Part shown: positions 41,291-54,720 of the stretch, piece by piece
Layout of the letters: every line of letters begins with the position of its first letter
Position numbering within the stretch: position 1 is the stretch's first letter
Notes under the pieces: generated by a model
Database searches by the model: none
What the model was told of the DNA's origin: nothing
What the model saw: the letters and a program-made list of their open reading frames with translations, nothing else
Translations under genes and position numbers: made by a program
Assembly: GCA_037043235.1 (NCBI GenBank)
Contig: JAWRVZ010000053.1
Coordinates: 3,046,001-3,110,000 of the forward strand
DNA: 64,000 bases
Source: Rhodeus uyekii
Taxonomy: Eukaryota; Chordata; Actinopteri; Cypriniformes; Acheilognathidae
Direction of reading: 5' to 3'

Positions 41291-44200
41291 GGGGAAAAAA
41301 GCATATATTTGGAGGTAACCAGTAATAGCAATTCAGGGTTACATTTATTTGCCTTCAACAGATCAAAAGTGCTATTTGATGAAAATACATTGCAATTGTG
41401 TGAACTTTTAATCATTACAATTCATATATTCTTACTGCCAGTGGCTTACTTTTCATTTATTTAGAAATGAAAGTACAAAATAAAATACAAAGAAATTACT
41501 AGACATACTACTCTCCCTCTCTCCAATATTAATCTCATAAATGTCATAGCCTAATACATGTTTAAAATAAGGTTTTATTATTATTTTAAGGCACTGAATT
41601 GTGCATATATAATATGTATATTATATATGCAGCATTGTGTTAAAAAGGACACTGGCCTTAACCTCTGCAAACAATAAAATGCCATAAGTACCACATTAAA
41701 CATAGTTTTTTGGGTAGGGTGTAAAACAGCTGTCAGAATGAAACTAAAGTTAATTTAAAAGAAGCTCCATTAGAACCGTTTGTGTTCAACTGAAAACAAT
41801 TTGTTTCAAAACAATACCAATAACTGTAGTGAATTCGGAGTCTAGTGGTACATAAAAACGTTCAACTCCTTGTGCAAAGAACGAAATAAAAGAAGTGACA
41901 CAAAAGAAGCCAAGGTATGAAATGTTTTATGCAATTGCCGCAAAATGTGCTTTACAAATGTGTGGACTGATTTTTTTTGTTACAAATTCTAGTTAAAATG
42001 TCTAATTAAAATAATTTCATTTTAATAGATTATATACTCCGAAATTTGATACTATCATATAAATAAATATATATTATGTATTATAAATACATTACAGATA
42101 ACTAAATTTCAGCATAAGAGTGTGTAAAATAGTAACACAGAGCTACAAATAAATGTCCTCTTTCTAAAAAAAAAAAGGAGAGAGAAGAAAAGAAGAAAAA
42201 AAGGAGACCACAGATGCCTAACAAGCCTGCCAAAAGAGCAAGCACTCTGCATTCTGGCTATCCAGAAGGGAGCCAACACTTGTATTCAAGAGACTGTAAA
42301 AGAGCCACTGAATGGACAGCTATTCATACACAAATGCAACATGGGTTGCCCCTTTCGTAACTGTCTGACCTCTTGCTCTAGGTCAGATATACATATAGCA
42401 ATGGGCTGTGCTTGTGTAGGTTTCAGCATTAAAGATAAGGAAATAATCTATGTGTTGTTTCCATCCAGCATTTTCAATTCCAGCCTTCCTATACTATACT
42501 AAACTATAGCAAATTTACCTCTTTGTCCATACCTAACAAAAGTTAAAATTGCATGCTTGAATCCAGTGAATAGTTGCATCTTATTTTAATTTCCATTCAT
42601 AACCATCCCATTGTTGCACTGTCCTTGTGATTGACCAGAGGGAATTGAAAACTTCCTCAGTAACCAGAGATGGGTGGCGCGGGTTAACCAGTTCAGGCCT
42701 GCGTTGAATCATTTGATTAATGACGGCTGTGTTGCAGAGACATCGGGACAATGGCAGAGGCAAGAGGGGTGTGTTTCTGGATAATTACTGGTAAATCCTA
42801 CCGTTGTTGAGTTAAAGCATAACAGAAAGTTCAACACACGTGCACGTTCTACACAGAGAGGATGACTGGGATGGATAATTAGTCCTGCAGAGCTGCTACA
42901 AACATCTGTTGCTCTGGGGGGGAAATGGTGGCAACATCAGGAGCTGGTGGCGCATCGTGGGTGGTTCTCTTGCTGAGATAAATAGAAACAAAAACATAGA
43001 TTTCTCTGTTACCAATTATGAGACTTTTCATAAAAAATAAGAAAAATAAAAGTGCAATAGTAATTATGATATTAAACATTTAATTAAAAAAAGCAAATGC
43101 CGGTAATTAAATAAAAGTGCAATACCAGTTATGACCCGATACATTTCATTAAAAAAAAGAAATGCAATACCAATTATGACATTATTATTTATTTTAATGA
43201 AACGCATCAGGTCATAACTGGTATTCCGCTTTATATTTATTAAATGAAATATATAATATCAATGATGACATTATATATAAGATCAAGACCAAATAAAAGT
43301 GCAATACCAATTATGGCGTCATATATTTCATAATAAATACATAAATACAAATGTTTTACCAATTATTGTATCATTATTTATTTTAGAATTGGTATTGTAC
43401 TTTTTATATATTTATTTTCTAATGTCATAGTTGGTATTGCACTTTATTTTTTTAACATATAAATGCATAATTATACATAAATATATAAATAAGCCAATTT
43501 GAGTATATTTAAAAATTGAAGACAGCTACTTTAACTCACGGTTTTTACAGTATATGCTTTAATGAAACATGTATACATTTAATTAAAAAGAATAGCAAAT
43601 AAATAAACAAAACACAATATGTAATGCAATCTCCTTCCAGGCATATAAAATATTAAAAAAGTTTAATCAGAACATTTCTTTGGGGCCATTATTGTTCCTG
43701 AGGCACAATAATTTATGGGATATCATTCCAGATTTCTGAACCACAATGTAATAACTTCCAAAGCATAGCTATATTTTTATATGTCAGGGTGAAATTTAAT
43801 TAGCAAAGCAAAAATCAAACAACATGGCTGAATTGCCGTGGCCTTTGTGTATGGGTATGTGTGTGTTTGGTCAGTCTGGAGATATATAACAGGACAGGTA
43901 TGATGGATAACTACTACATCTAATCAGGTTCAGTGTTTATCTTCCAGGACCATCCTAGTCAGCTCACAGATTCATCCAGGGTTTTTCATCCATGTGTGTG
44001 TGTGGCTGTCAAAGGTGAGCAAATTAAATATGACAGTTCAATTAGCTCTGCTTGTCCAAATGGTTGCACCTAATCCTATAGGATAAGCAGCCCCACCCAC
44101 CAATAGACTATATGTTTTTTAATCAGACAGTCCTCACTCTGGAAGGAATGAAAGGACCAAATGCAGCCATAATTCAAAACCATCTCACCTTTCTGTATTG

Positions 44201-44374
44201 TGCACCCTTTCCGTAGCTCACATGCCAAGTAATGTTTTCTTTAAAAGACTAGGATGAGATTTGCACATCTTAAATAGAAAGCAGAAAAGCAAAAACACTA
44301 CAAAACTGATATCCTTTCGCTTTCCATTCGCTATTCTCGTGAAAAACCCTGAAACAAACATCTGTGTGCAGCCT

Positions 44375-44600
44375 GCGGTCCCTTTACGTACTAATTATGT
44401 CTTTGCTTTTATATCATAAACCTGTCAATCATAAATTACAGCATCTGATTTCCATCAGGAATTCATTAAATATTCTCTTAGATAATGACATGCGCACATT
44501 AAATCTCTGTGTTTGTCTGGAAGGTTGTCGTTAAAATTTAATATTTGCTTTGCAAATCTTTGCCAATTTGCAGATTGACTGCGCAGGCTGCTAGGTGTAT
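44375..44600. promoter_or_regulatory. Candidate enhancer with a second PBX/MEIS-type site
   Basis: 44422-44431 is again ctgtcaatca, in the context 'acctgtcaatcataaatta' that resembles the 41.2-kb site. Homeodomain-type motifs such as 'gtactaattatg' surround it. The region is non-repetitive; function is inference. Confidence 0.35.
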
Positions 44601-45139
44601 TTAAATGTGTGATGATCTATGGGAGATCAAGTCAGGGGACACAAAAAGGGTCCTCGAAAGCATATTCTCATCCAGATACAAATTTTACTCGAGGATAATT
44701 TAGTATCTTGTCCAGTACTGAAACTTGGGAACACAAGTGAAAATGCTGCATTTTTTTCTAAGGTATGGTACTATTTTTTCCTTAACAAATAATAATGAAA
44801 GGTTTAATTGAAAAACCTGATTGATATTTCGGAATAAAATTGTATTTTATATCTTGCATTTCAATGGAAGCAACAACATCCAATCTTTTGTACAAAGGAG
44901 TTAAATTCGGATTTATGATGATCTGAAATGATGCAGAATGTTACTTTTTTCTTGATTTTGAACTTTGTTTGTTTATAGGTTTTAATTTTATTCTAGTTCA
45001 GATTTTTCCATGTTGAATGTATTAAATAAAATATCATTATAATGTTTAAGTTTCATAACAATCACTGCACTCAAAATGATTTTGCAGGCAATGAGCCGAA
45101 CTGCACAGCAGACCTGCTGCACTGAAGATCAACAACAAT

Positions 45140-45478
45140 AGCTATGTTTCCATCCACCTATTTTATGAACATTTTTGGATATTGAATGGAAACAAAATGC
45201 GCAAACATTCTAAAAATGCTCATAAAACCTTTTTTTTATATGATAAAAAAGACGTGCATAAACATATTTTCCAAATTAATCCGACGCATCCAATCGCAAG
45301 ATAACATGACAGAAACTTTCATTTTTATTACAGATATTTTGCACCAAATTCCCAGGAAGTAAAGGTTTTGTTCACTTCATCACATGGAAACGTTCCTTTA
45401 TTTGCAAATGCATTAAGCGAAATTTAAATTTTGCACACAAGTTAAATTCGTAACTTTTAATGGAAATATAGCTATAGA
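45140..45478. mobile_element. Short inverted-repeat element
   Basis: The ends 'tagctatgtttccatccacc' and 'aatggaaatatagcta' are imperfect inverted repeats. The interior is AT-rich with no coding potential. It belongs to a common fish MITE type; superfamily unclear. Confidence 0.55.
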
Positions 45479-45704
45479 AGAAAATCTGATGTCATAATTT
45501 GCTTTAGGTGTAACCGAGACACTCATGGCAAGTTTTTACAGTTTGGTGACTACCCAGATACCTCATGTACATCACGGAGAATTCTGTGAAGGAGTGCACC
45601 ATCTGGTAAACATCGGATTCTTTTTTATAGTCTATTTTCAACGTCTCTAGTTCTGCTATTTTTAGTTGTTAAATTAAGCGTGCCATGCTGCCATATAGTA
45701 TGTA

Positions 45705-46200
45705 TAACATACAGTAATACCTTGAGATACGAGCATAATCAGTTCCAGGACCAAGTTCCTAACTTAAGGTGCTCGTATCTCAAATCCCCCCGCCCCCCAT
45801 AAGAAATAACAGGAAAAAAAAGATCAATTCCAGTCCTCTAAAAAACTCCCTTATTAGTGCTAATAACAATGGAAAAAAACATGTTTCTAATTGCTATAGA
45901 CACACACACACACACACAAATAGTATATAAGGATTCCTGTGATTATAAAATAAAATGTGGTTTTACCTTTGAGACAGATGATACAGTAGCGTGTGTGGAG
46001 GAGGAAGAGGGAGGGATAATGTAGATTATGTAGATCAGTGTTTTCAACCAGTGCCGTGAGAGATCGTCAGGTGTGCCGTGGAAAATGGTGACTTTCCAAA
46101 GTGAAAGTGAAAGCAGATATCGCCTGCACTCCTGACGATCGCTAAAAAAGTACCCTGGCTCAAAAAAGGTTGAAAAACGATAATGCAAACACAATAAGGA
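45705..46200. mobile_element. DNA transposon fragments
   Basis: 45716 onward ('cagtaataccttgagatacg') looks like a pogo/mariner-type terminus. 46036-46180 ('cagtgttttcaacc...gtgccgtgagagatcgtcag' to 'ggttgaaaaac') looks like a short hAT-type element with inverted ends. A CA run lies at 45899-45918. Confidence 0.4.
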
Positions 46201-47174
46201 AGACTCGCGGGAGATGCGTACGGAAGTCAACTATGGCGAAAAATCCATGCCAAAAAGAAACGAGTGCAAAACTGAGGGCTGCGCTGGCGTAAATTACATG
46301 GATAAGTGCCTCGCGCGCATGACATCTCATCTGAACTCAATACACACAAACATTGCCTGTACCTCAGTCATGGTTTGGTTTAGTGATGGACTTTGATGCA
46401 AAGATTTGTTTTACATTTTTCATAGAGAATGTAGAATTTATACAAAATCAAAGTTACTTTTATACCAACAAAGTTACTTTTTTTGCATGAGATCGGGTTA
46501 GAATTGCTGCATCTATGTGAAGTGGCATGTTGCCACCTCTACATATGGCTTCAACCCATTTAGAAAATGGTCTTGGTTGTGTACAGCAGTCCAGACCGGT
46601 GAGGCCTAAAAGAGGAATTAGCAATCCGTTAACTGGCCGTTCTGTCAGAGTTTCTGACAAGCTGAAAGGGAGGAGCTGTCAAAAGCTAATTTATCTCCTA
46701 TGGAGCCCAACATGAAATTTCATTCGCTAATTAGAAACCCCCCACCTTTTCTGTTCTAGCACTTTGTCACCTCTCTTCGATCCTTCCGCCTCTCCGTCAT
46801 CGTCCCGAGGGCGCAACATCACAGTGACAATGCGGCATTATGGAAATAAATAGTTCCATTATGCTGCATTGTGTAGTGGAATTGGACTCGCTGCACTGCT
46901 TTACTGATGGAGGAGGGTTCTACTTTGATTAAGACGGATGATTTATTGAGGAACGGTCGCAACACGTTTGGAGTCAAATCTGGGAAGGTCATGCATTGGG
47001 AGTTTCACACATTTGTAGGCACATGCTCTTTAAAATGCCACCATTATGCTAAAGTATTCTATACCAACCATTTTCATTTTGTCATTCCCTCTTAGATCAG
47101 CCTTAATAAGATTAAAAGAAAATACATTTATGCAGAATCTATTTTAAAAGTGCATACTATTTTGGTGCAAGTTA

Positions 47175-47490
47175 AAGGGATAGTTGACCCAAAAACTAAA
47201 AATCTGTTATCACTTACTCACCCCCATGTCGTTTCAAACCTGTAAGAACTTCTTTCTTCTCTTGAACACGAGGATATTTTGAAGAATGTCAATACAGAAT
47301 TTTTTTTTAAAAGTTCAAAGGCCCCATTGACTTCCATAGTATTTTTGTTTTCATATTGGAAATCAATGGGGCCCATTGTTTGGTTACCCATATTCTTTAA
47401 AATACCTCTGTTCAGCATGAAGAAATACATTTTTTTGGGGGGTGAAATACCTTTTCCACCACCTGCTTTCTCAAAATAAGATTTCTTAGA
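47175..47490. repeat. Common fish dispersed repeat
   Basis: 'aaagggatagttgacccaaa', 'tcacccccatgtcgtttcaaa' and 'ccccattgacttccatag' occur in the order of a very abundant teleost inverted-repeat element. Only the left part and a rearranged centre remain. Confidence 0.65.
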
Positions 47491-48423
47491 CATTATTTGA
47501 CATTGGCATTATTACAAGCACAATCCTTATACACAACTAATGTATGAATTGGTCTTTTTTCTTAAGTGCCTGACAAATAAGAAGATTTATTTGCATAATG
47601 TGTGACTATAGCTCAATTTGTTTTCCTGTGAATTTTCCACTTGGCATCAAGAGAAGCTATAACCTCCGAAAACAAGCTGGGGTGTTTAACAGCTCATCAT
47701 GCAGCAGAGCAGAAGCAGAGGACACTGCGATCACAAAGGGTGTACAGCCACTTAAACAAATGCAGCCTGCAATGTCCTTTTCAGGCAGAGTCAACAGATG
47801 TCACTTAGTTGCTTTCTACTGAATAGGACTTGAGGTCAATCAGGCTAAGATAAGAGATTACTGTTTGGGAATCTCTCAATTATCGTCTCACTGACTGACC
47901 CTAGAGAGACAAGAGGGAGGAGGGGAGGGTGTAGACAAAATGATCTGTGTTCAGTGAAAGAAGCCATTTATCAGGCTGCTTAACCCTTAAATGCTGTGGT
48001 GGGGTTGAAGGGTTGGACTCTCGCTGCATTTGGACTAATTAAAACACTGCAGCGCTGCTAAATTGTACATCTGGTCATGCATTAGTTAAATGTCCTGCTG
48101 TTACTATAGTGTGATTAATATGTCCTTTGTAAGCACTTTGTTTAATGCCTTTTATGAATACAAAACATTTTGCATGAAGCATGTACAACGCAAAAACAAT
48201 TGAATTAAAACTTACATGGATTTACATTTAAGTAGAGGTGGAGCTAGTGGGCACCCTTGGCCCAAGCTTGGGCACTCTCGTTAACAACGTAATTGTCTGT
48301 TTTTGTGATGCCACTTTTATTCAGAAAGACGTGTGTGACGCTGGTGACACTTCTGTCAGATGCTGAGAGAAACACGTTGTCCTGATTCAGTATCTGCGTT
48401 TAGATGAGATTTTTCAGGCAATA

Positions 48424-48577
48424 TTTACATTTATGCATTTGGCAGAAGCTTTTATCCAAAGTGACATTGCATTCAAGATACACACTGACATTCTAATCAG
48501 TTCTTGCTTTCCCTGGGAATCAAACCCATGACCTTTGGTATTGCAAGTGCCATGCTTAACTGTTTAAGCTACATGTC
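48424..48577 (-). repeat. tRNA-derived SINE
   Basis: A full-length reversed copy, with tail 'tttatgcatttggcagaagc', 'atcagttcttgctttccctg', 'gggaatcaaacccatgacc' and the tRNA-like head. A shorter relic of the same kind is at 49608-49725. Confidence 0.7.
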
Positions 48578-48646
48578 AGTAAAACTGACCTGTTGTACTG
48601 TGCTTGCAGTGCGCACTGTTCAATATCAATCGCAAAACAGATAATA

Positions 48647-49459
48647 CAGTGGAATACAGTTATGGGGGTTGCAAAAAAGCATCGAGATAACCGATTTGTT
48701 TGATGAAGCGATCGGCATGCTATAAAAATGTACATACAATGTATATGTTTGCTAACAACAAAAGGCATATGTGCACCAACTAACAGCAGAGATTTACCAG
48801 TATACAATAAAAACACCTTAGATTCTCCATACAAACCTTTAATTATATTCTCCAACATTGCAAACACAATTTCGCTCACAGCGTAAACAGTCATAACATA
48901 TTCGTGAGGTCATCACGCTGTACTAGATTGCATACTTTCTTGCGTTCTGCCTGTCTAATGTGCTTTCTCAACAAATTCGGCTTCGTCCCGTCTTTTAACA
49001 ACCGGGTTCACATCAGAACAAAAGCAGGTGTGTGCGTGTGTGTGTGTGTGTTTATCTAAGCCTCATACTCATTGGTCGGTAACCGCTTGTTTATTTCGTC
49101 AAAATATTTGAGAAAACCAATCAAATCAGAGAAGGTGGGCTGTGCACACAGAAGCGGATGAGGCTTTCGAGAGAAGTGGCACTGACAGAGCGACCATATG
49201 GACCACGATCCACGTGCAAAGCAAACTCAGCGCATGTGTAGTGAACTCGGTACTATCTTTAGTCATGAGATAACCATGTGAAGTGGTGAATATGTCCCTC
49301 TTTTGTGCTCGAGATATTAGTGTTTGGTGACATAAACGATTCGACATTACCGAAAAGAAAATGCTAAGACAAATAGGGAGTTTGACGGTTCCACTTCAAA
49401 AACGTCGACATAATAGGATTGGCAAGTTAACCGTGAGTCGAGATAAGTGAAATCCACTG
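48647..49459. mobile_element. Possible mariner/pogo-type non-autonomous element
   Basis: The termini cagtgga and tccactg are inverted and flanked by TA dinucleotides. Subterminal 'cgagataac' and 'gttaaccgtgagtcgagat' motifs are loosely related in inverse. No transposase remains. A GT microsatellite lies at about 49027-49050. Confidence 0.45.
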
Positions 49460-52045
49460 TATTTAAATGCATAAAATATATTTTTTTACATTCTGGCATT
49501 TATGTGCTGTTGACTTCCACCCTTATTCCCAATCTTGCATATAGGGATTCAAAAGAGAAGACATTTTTGGGCCACCCCTATGAAGAAATCCTGGCTCCAC
49601 CACGGCATTTAAGCATTAGATGCGCCATAGCGATTTACAGCACATTTCAAGTATGCATTTCTTACTGGTGTGAGAATCAAACCCGTGACCTTGGCATTGT
49701 TAGCTACACCAGTTGGGCTGCAGGAATATAATTCAGTCTAATATAATATAATAGTTTATATAATCACTGTATCAACTGTTTTTTCTTTCTTCCCTACAGA
49801 CAAAGAAAACTTGAAAGGGGGATTAATTTCTATTCATTCACTCAAGTTTATTCAGCAGCAGTTAGTAATCTAAAATGGTCTTTTGAATAAAGAATAAAAT
49901 GACAATGAACGCTCTATGAAATCTTATGGCCTCACCCACGAATTTAACCTTGCGTACTTCTGTCTCCAAGTTTGTTTGTTTATGCTGTTTGCATTGGTAA
50001 AGAGCCGTACTGCAGTGTGACTCTTCAATGGGAACAGAAGCCCTCAATGGATAGGCATCAAAGGACAGATTGTCATTTGTCTTTAGAAATGGTTGACATT
50101 TTAACACCTGCTATTGTTTACAGGTCAGTGAAAACAAATCACAGAGAGCTTTAAGTGCGCATGAGGTATTAAAGGCTCTCAGCATAGCTAACGTTATAGA
50201 ATATATAATCTGTCTTTTATTATATAAAGTGTCAGTAATAGAGACCAGGAGATTAAGTTCAGAATTGGACTAAAATGCACTTTGATTTGGGATTTCAAGT
50301 TTTCCTTTCCTGTTCTGCATTTCTGGAAATGTCTTTTTCTGTTTCTTTGACTAAACTTTATCATGGGCTACTCTAAAAAAATGTCCTTTTAAATCCTTGA
50401 AATGAGCAAATTAATTCTATATGGTTCCAGCTGGACCAAACTCAGCTTTTATATGTGACCTTGTGTGTGGGAACTAACTGTAGATTAAGAGCAGCAAAAC
50501 ATTTGGCTTATTTAGATACATGCTCACGCTGTTACATAATATGAATAATTTTCTGATAAAATATGCAACATTGTAGCAAAGTCTTAGTGTTCCAACGCTG
50601 TCCGTCCATTTAATCAACATGAAGTCTTGTCTATGTCATTGTTTCAGGAAAATGAATAAGGTTTACGGTAAAAGGACTCTGGAGGGTGTGTGTGTGACAG
50701 CAAGTGAGAGAGAGAGAATGTGTGCCAGGGAAAGAATACCGCTGAATTATTTTCAAAAACTCACACAGACGGAGGGAACAGAAGTGTGTGTGTGTGTGTG
50801 TATGCCCAACCCTACTTACTCTATTGACATGATAATGGGTACAAATTGATGAAGACTTTCACTCTTGCTCTGACAACAGCGAGGAAGAATACACAAATGT
50901 TCCACCACCCACTAGCAGGAATAAATCACGATCCTGCACCTCCTCCTGGGCCTGCCATTGTAGAGGCTCCTTTAATCAACTAATTCCCACTGACACCCCT
51001 AACTCGTGCTGAGTCTCCTGTTTTGTCTCATCTCTCTCACAGCCACATAATCCCATCAGTCTTAATCTGTTTTAACAAGGCCATAATCCACTAATTAGAC
51101 TCTATCAAACCTCACGTTAAGACACGGCAGATAAATAACCAGCGTGCTTTAACTGTCACAGGATTAAACCGTTACGAGTTGTGTATATCCATCCGTAACA
51201 CAGCATGATCAGAACTTTGAGAGACCGTAGAAACGGTCAAAGCATAAACCAGAAACTCACACCAAGAACAGATGTCAGATTGAGATTATACCTCATGTAG
51301 CCAATAAAACAAAACCACCATTTTTATAACGTTTCCCCTGGTTATATTCCCTGATTATGACAACATCCTGTCAGTGTTCTCTCAGAAATTATGCTAAGTG
51401 AGTAATGATAAATAAATAAGTCATTAATGTATTAAATAATAGAAGCTAATTAAACACTAAACTAAACCAAACTAAGCAAATAATTAATTAAATCATGAAC
51501 GTAAATTTAAAATTCAATCTGTTCATTCCAACATTTAAAGAATGTCAGTCTGACAATGTATTAATACATTTGAGAAATGAAAAAAAAGTTTTTTCTGGAA
51601 GACTTTTTTTGTTGTAAGTAGCCACCAGTAATGATTAACGGATTAAAGAGAGTATCTCATCCTTTGCAAACTTTCTTAACACAATGCAACACGATAATGA
51701 TGAATCTGGCATGTTATAACTTTGCGCATTTTGAGTATTTAAGATGTGGTCTAGAAGTTCTTCATGAAAATTCAGGTCAAAATTTCATTCTGATCTCCAC
51801 GTTAAAGGCCCGTTCATAACAATGACGATAACAACAACTTTACTTCTAAAAATCATTCTAAATATAAAAGAATAGCAGAGTTTACACCACTATAATGACA
51901 ACAGCACACAGAACCTGTTTTGTTGGAATCATTTTTTCCATCTGATGAACAATCACATTGACAACCAACCAGAATCCCTCCTGCTTTAAACACCTTGGGC
52001 ATTCAAAGAAGCAAACATAACTTTTAGATCAAGATCACTGCCCAC

Positions 52046-52468
52046 TGTTACCAATCAATCTCGTCCTTCGTGAACTTCCTGTCTGTCGTGTCAGTCGTGT
52101 ACTTCCTGTCTGTCGTGCACTTCCTGTCAGTTATGTCATTCATACACTTCCTGTTCCCTTCCGTGTTTCCCATGTGGTTCCTCACCTGTTGCGTCACCAG
52201 TCACCCTGTGCTTCTTGTCAGCTTCCCTCATTTCCTCCTTGTGTATTTAAGCCCTATTTTGTTCCATTGTCTTTGTCAGTTGTTGACGTTGCAACCTTGT
52301 GTGTGGATGTTCTGTGTTTCGTGTTACTCCAAGTTCCTGTAGGTTTAGGCACAAATGTGCCATTTTGTTTAGTTTATATTTAAAGTTTTTTTGGTTTTTC
52401 TAATAAAGAGAGTTTCGGATTGTGCTGCCTCGTTACTCTCCGCATCGCACACATTACTAACTGTAACA
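52046..52468 (+). mobile_element. Solo LTR
   Basis: It begins TGTTACC and ends GTAACA, between perfect 5-bp duplications cccac (52041-52045 and 52469-52473). It has an AATAAA near its 3' part and repeated 'acttcctgtc' motifs. There is no internal domain. Confidence 0.8.
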
Positions 52469-52551
52469 CCCACACACCAATGACATTTAATTTCAACTGT
52501 CAAATAGATGATGATATGTGTAAACTATATTTTATTAAATATGCTATGTAA

Positions 52552-53134
52552 AGGGCCAGTCACACAGCCGATAGCGCATGAATTACTCACAAATCACGCA
52601 TAGATTGGGTTTGTGCGTGCTAGTGCGTCGAGAAATTGACCAAAGTATTCCACGAACACCCGACGCATGAATCACTGCCGGAGCGCGTCCAAACACGCAT
52701 GCTTCACGAACATTCCACGAACAAGCACTTTCAGAATCCACATTGTCAGTGGAATGAACGTGATACGCGCGCCGCGGTGCGCGGTTCATGAGTGATATGA
52801 AGGTGGGGCGTCAGTGGACGTGCGCGCTTTCGAACCAGTTCCGACGCATAAGCACTGACGGCCGACGCGTGTCCCGCGCATGTCACGCATACTCAACGCA
52901 CGCCGACTCATAAATAACGCACACCGACGCACATCTGTGCGTCAGAAAATTTTTGAACCGTTCAAAACTCAAAATCACGCACAAACCACCTTCGACGCAC
53001 ATCCACTTACAATCACTGACGGTCGTCGTTCGTTCCACCGACGAATTACGCATATGACGCACACGCCGCGCAGAAACGAAAATCTGTGCGTAATTCGTGC
53101 GTTCTTCATGCGTTTTCGCTGTGTGACTGGGCCT
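52552..53134. mobile_element. Harbinger-like non-autonomous element
   Basis: The terminal inverted repeats agggccagtcacacag and ctgtgtgactgggcct differ at one base. They are flanked by TAA trinucleotides (52549-52551 and 53135-53137), as expected for PIF/Harbinger. The interior is unusually CpG-rich, with scattered 'gacgcac' and 'cacgca' motifs, and has no coding capacity. Confidence 0.75.
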
Positions 53135-54385
53135 TAAGCCATTTCATATTCTAATCGCATAAGTGAATAAGGAGAAAGTTGAGAGTGTAAATGAATTAAA
53201 TCAATAATTATCTGCATTGATCCATGTCAGTATTGATTATCCCAAAACGTTTTGCGTTTTTCAATCTGCTCAGTGAGATTCAGAGTCTCCAGAATTCCAC
53301 TCCAGAGTTCAAAGTGTTTATATGGAGATGAAATACTCACCTTCAGGAGTGAAGTGACTGGAAAACGGTCACAAATAAATGGAATCAATGTAATCAGCTA
53401 ACAGCTGAATGCCATTGCCAGTTTCACACCATTTGTGTTTTAGTTGCTCCCAGGGGCTCCATCTAAATCCAGAATGGGAAATATTCTTAATTAGATTACT
53501 TAAGAAATATAATTTCTTAATCACACAGCATGTTTCATCGAATTGTAAATAAGTGTCAGTTTTCCAACACTAAATTTTCCATCATTTATGACTGTTGTTA
53601 CTTCTGTTACACTGCTGGTATATATCACACTAACGCAGTCCATTTCTACAAGTGACAACACAAAGGCAACTATACAAAGAGTTGATGTTCATAAAGTGTG
53701 GAAAATTTAGTTAGGCTACCAAAAACAGAAAGTGGAAATCATGAAAATACATGAAAGCCCAATCCAACACACTGCAGGCATGAGATCCAGGGTTGTTGGC
53801 GAGGACGTAACTGTGGCAAACCTTAATCAAGGTGTAATTCATTCCTCTGTGTGTGTATGAGCTGCAGGGTTAAGGTCACTCTAGTGATTAATTTAGACAT
53901 GGAAAGAGGTACGACGTCACTTTGAGCTTGCTGACCTTGACGGTTGTAAATCTATTGGACAACATATTTCTTTGTGATGCTCTGAGACCTGTTGGCCACT
54001 GCTTAGTGGATCCTTTGCCTAATTTCATCAGCTGCATATTACAGTATGCAGCTGATTCACATGCTATCAGAATGTGAACCTGGAAATGAGATTATATGTT
54101 TGCAAATATACAGTACAGATGAATATATATGAGCATGGATGAGAAAATGCGGAAAGAAATATGCACTATTATTTCAAAGGATAAGAATACAAATTAAGAA
54201 GTAAAAAAAAGCTTTAAACTGTGGGTTGCATGCAAACAAATAGGGCGACCCGAGGTCAAGTCGCAGTTTAGTCCCCCTCTCCAATCCCATCCTCCTCTCT
54301 CTCCCATATTGCTATCCGTTCACTCTATACACTGAAAAAATAATACACCATATCTACTCAACAAAATTGTTGATTACAAGCAATG

Positions 54386-54715
54386 TGTCACGTTTATGTC
54401 ACAGTATTCAGGACTCTTAGTTTGCCTTTTCCTTGTCACATGTTCCCTGTTCTTTTTCTCACTCATCAGTTCCTATCATCACAGATTAGTCACAGGTGTT
54501 TTGCATTCCAGTTGTAATCGCTGTCAGTATTTAAGTTCTCCGTGTGCACTCCCCTGTTGTCAGTTGTTAATGTTATGTTGGTTAGTCTATGTGTGGATAC
54601 CTCCAGAGTTTATTGCACTCCCATGTGCCGTTTTATAATTAAAGTGTTTTTGTTGGAAGCTCCGAGTTCTTCGTTTGTCTCCGCATCACACGCCAGTCTA
54701 CATACCTCGGTAACA
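54386..54715 (+). mobile_element. Solo LTR
   Basis: It begins TGTCACG and ends GGTAACA, between 5-bp duplications caatg (54381-54385 and 54716-54720). It shares 'gttgtcagttgtta' and 'ctccgcatcacac' blocks with the 52046 copy, so the two belong to related families. Confidence 0.8.
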
Positions 54716-54720
54716 CAATG

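Larger units (their letters stand above)
39560..45130. other. Gene-poor AT-rich upstream region of mnx2
   Basis: No exon or protein-like reading frame was found. The 43.0-43.5 kb part contains a locally repeated phrase ('gtgcaataccaattatgac' and variants in both orientations). Two enhancer-like blocks are listed separately. Confidence 0.5.

Noticed and set aside
46214..46396. 60-aa reading frame rich in Cys and Lys
   Set aside because: There are no splice sites or homology clues, and it lies beside DNA-transposon fragments.
49780..49860. Strong pyrimidine tract and AG at 49799 suggesting an exon
   Set aside because: The following open stretch has no good donor and no protein-like conservation that I can recognise.
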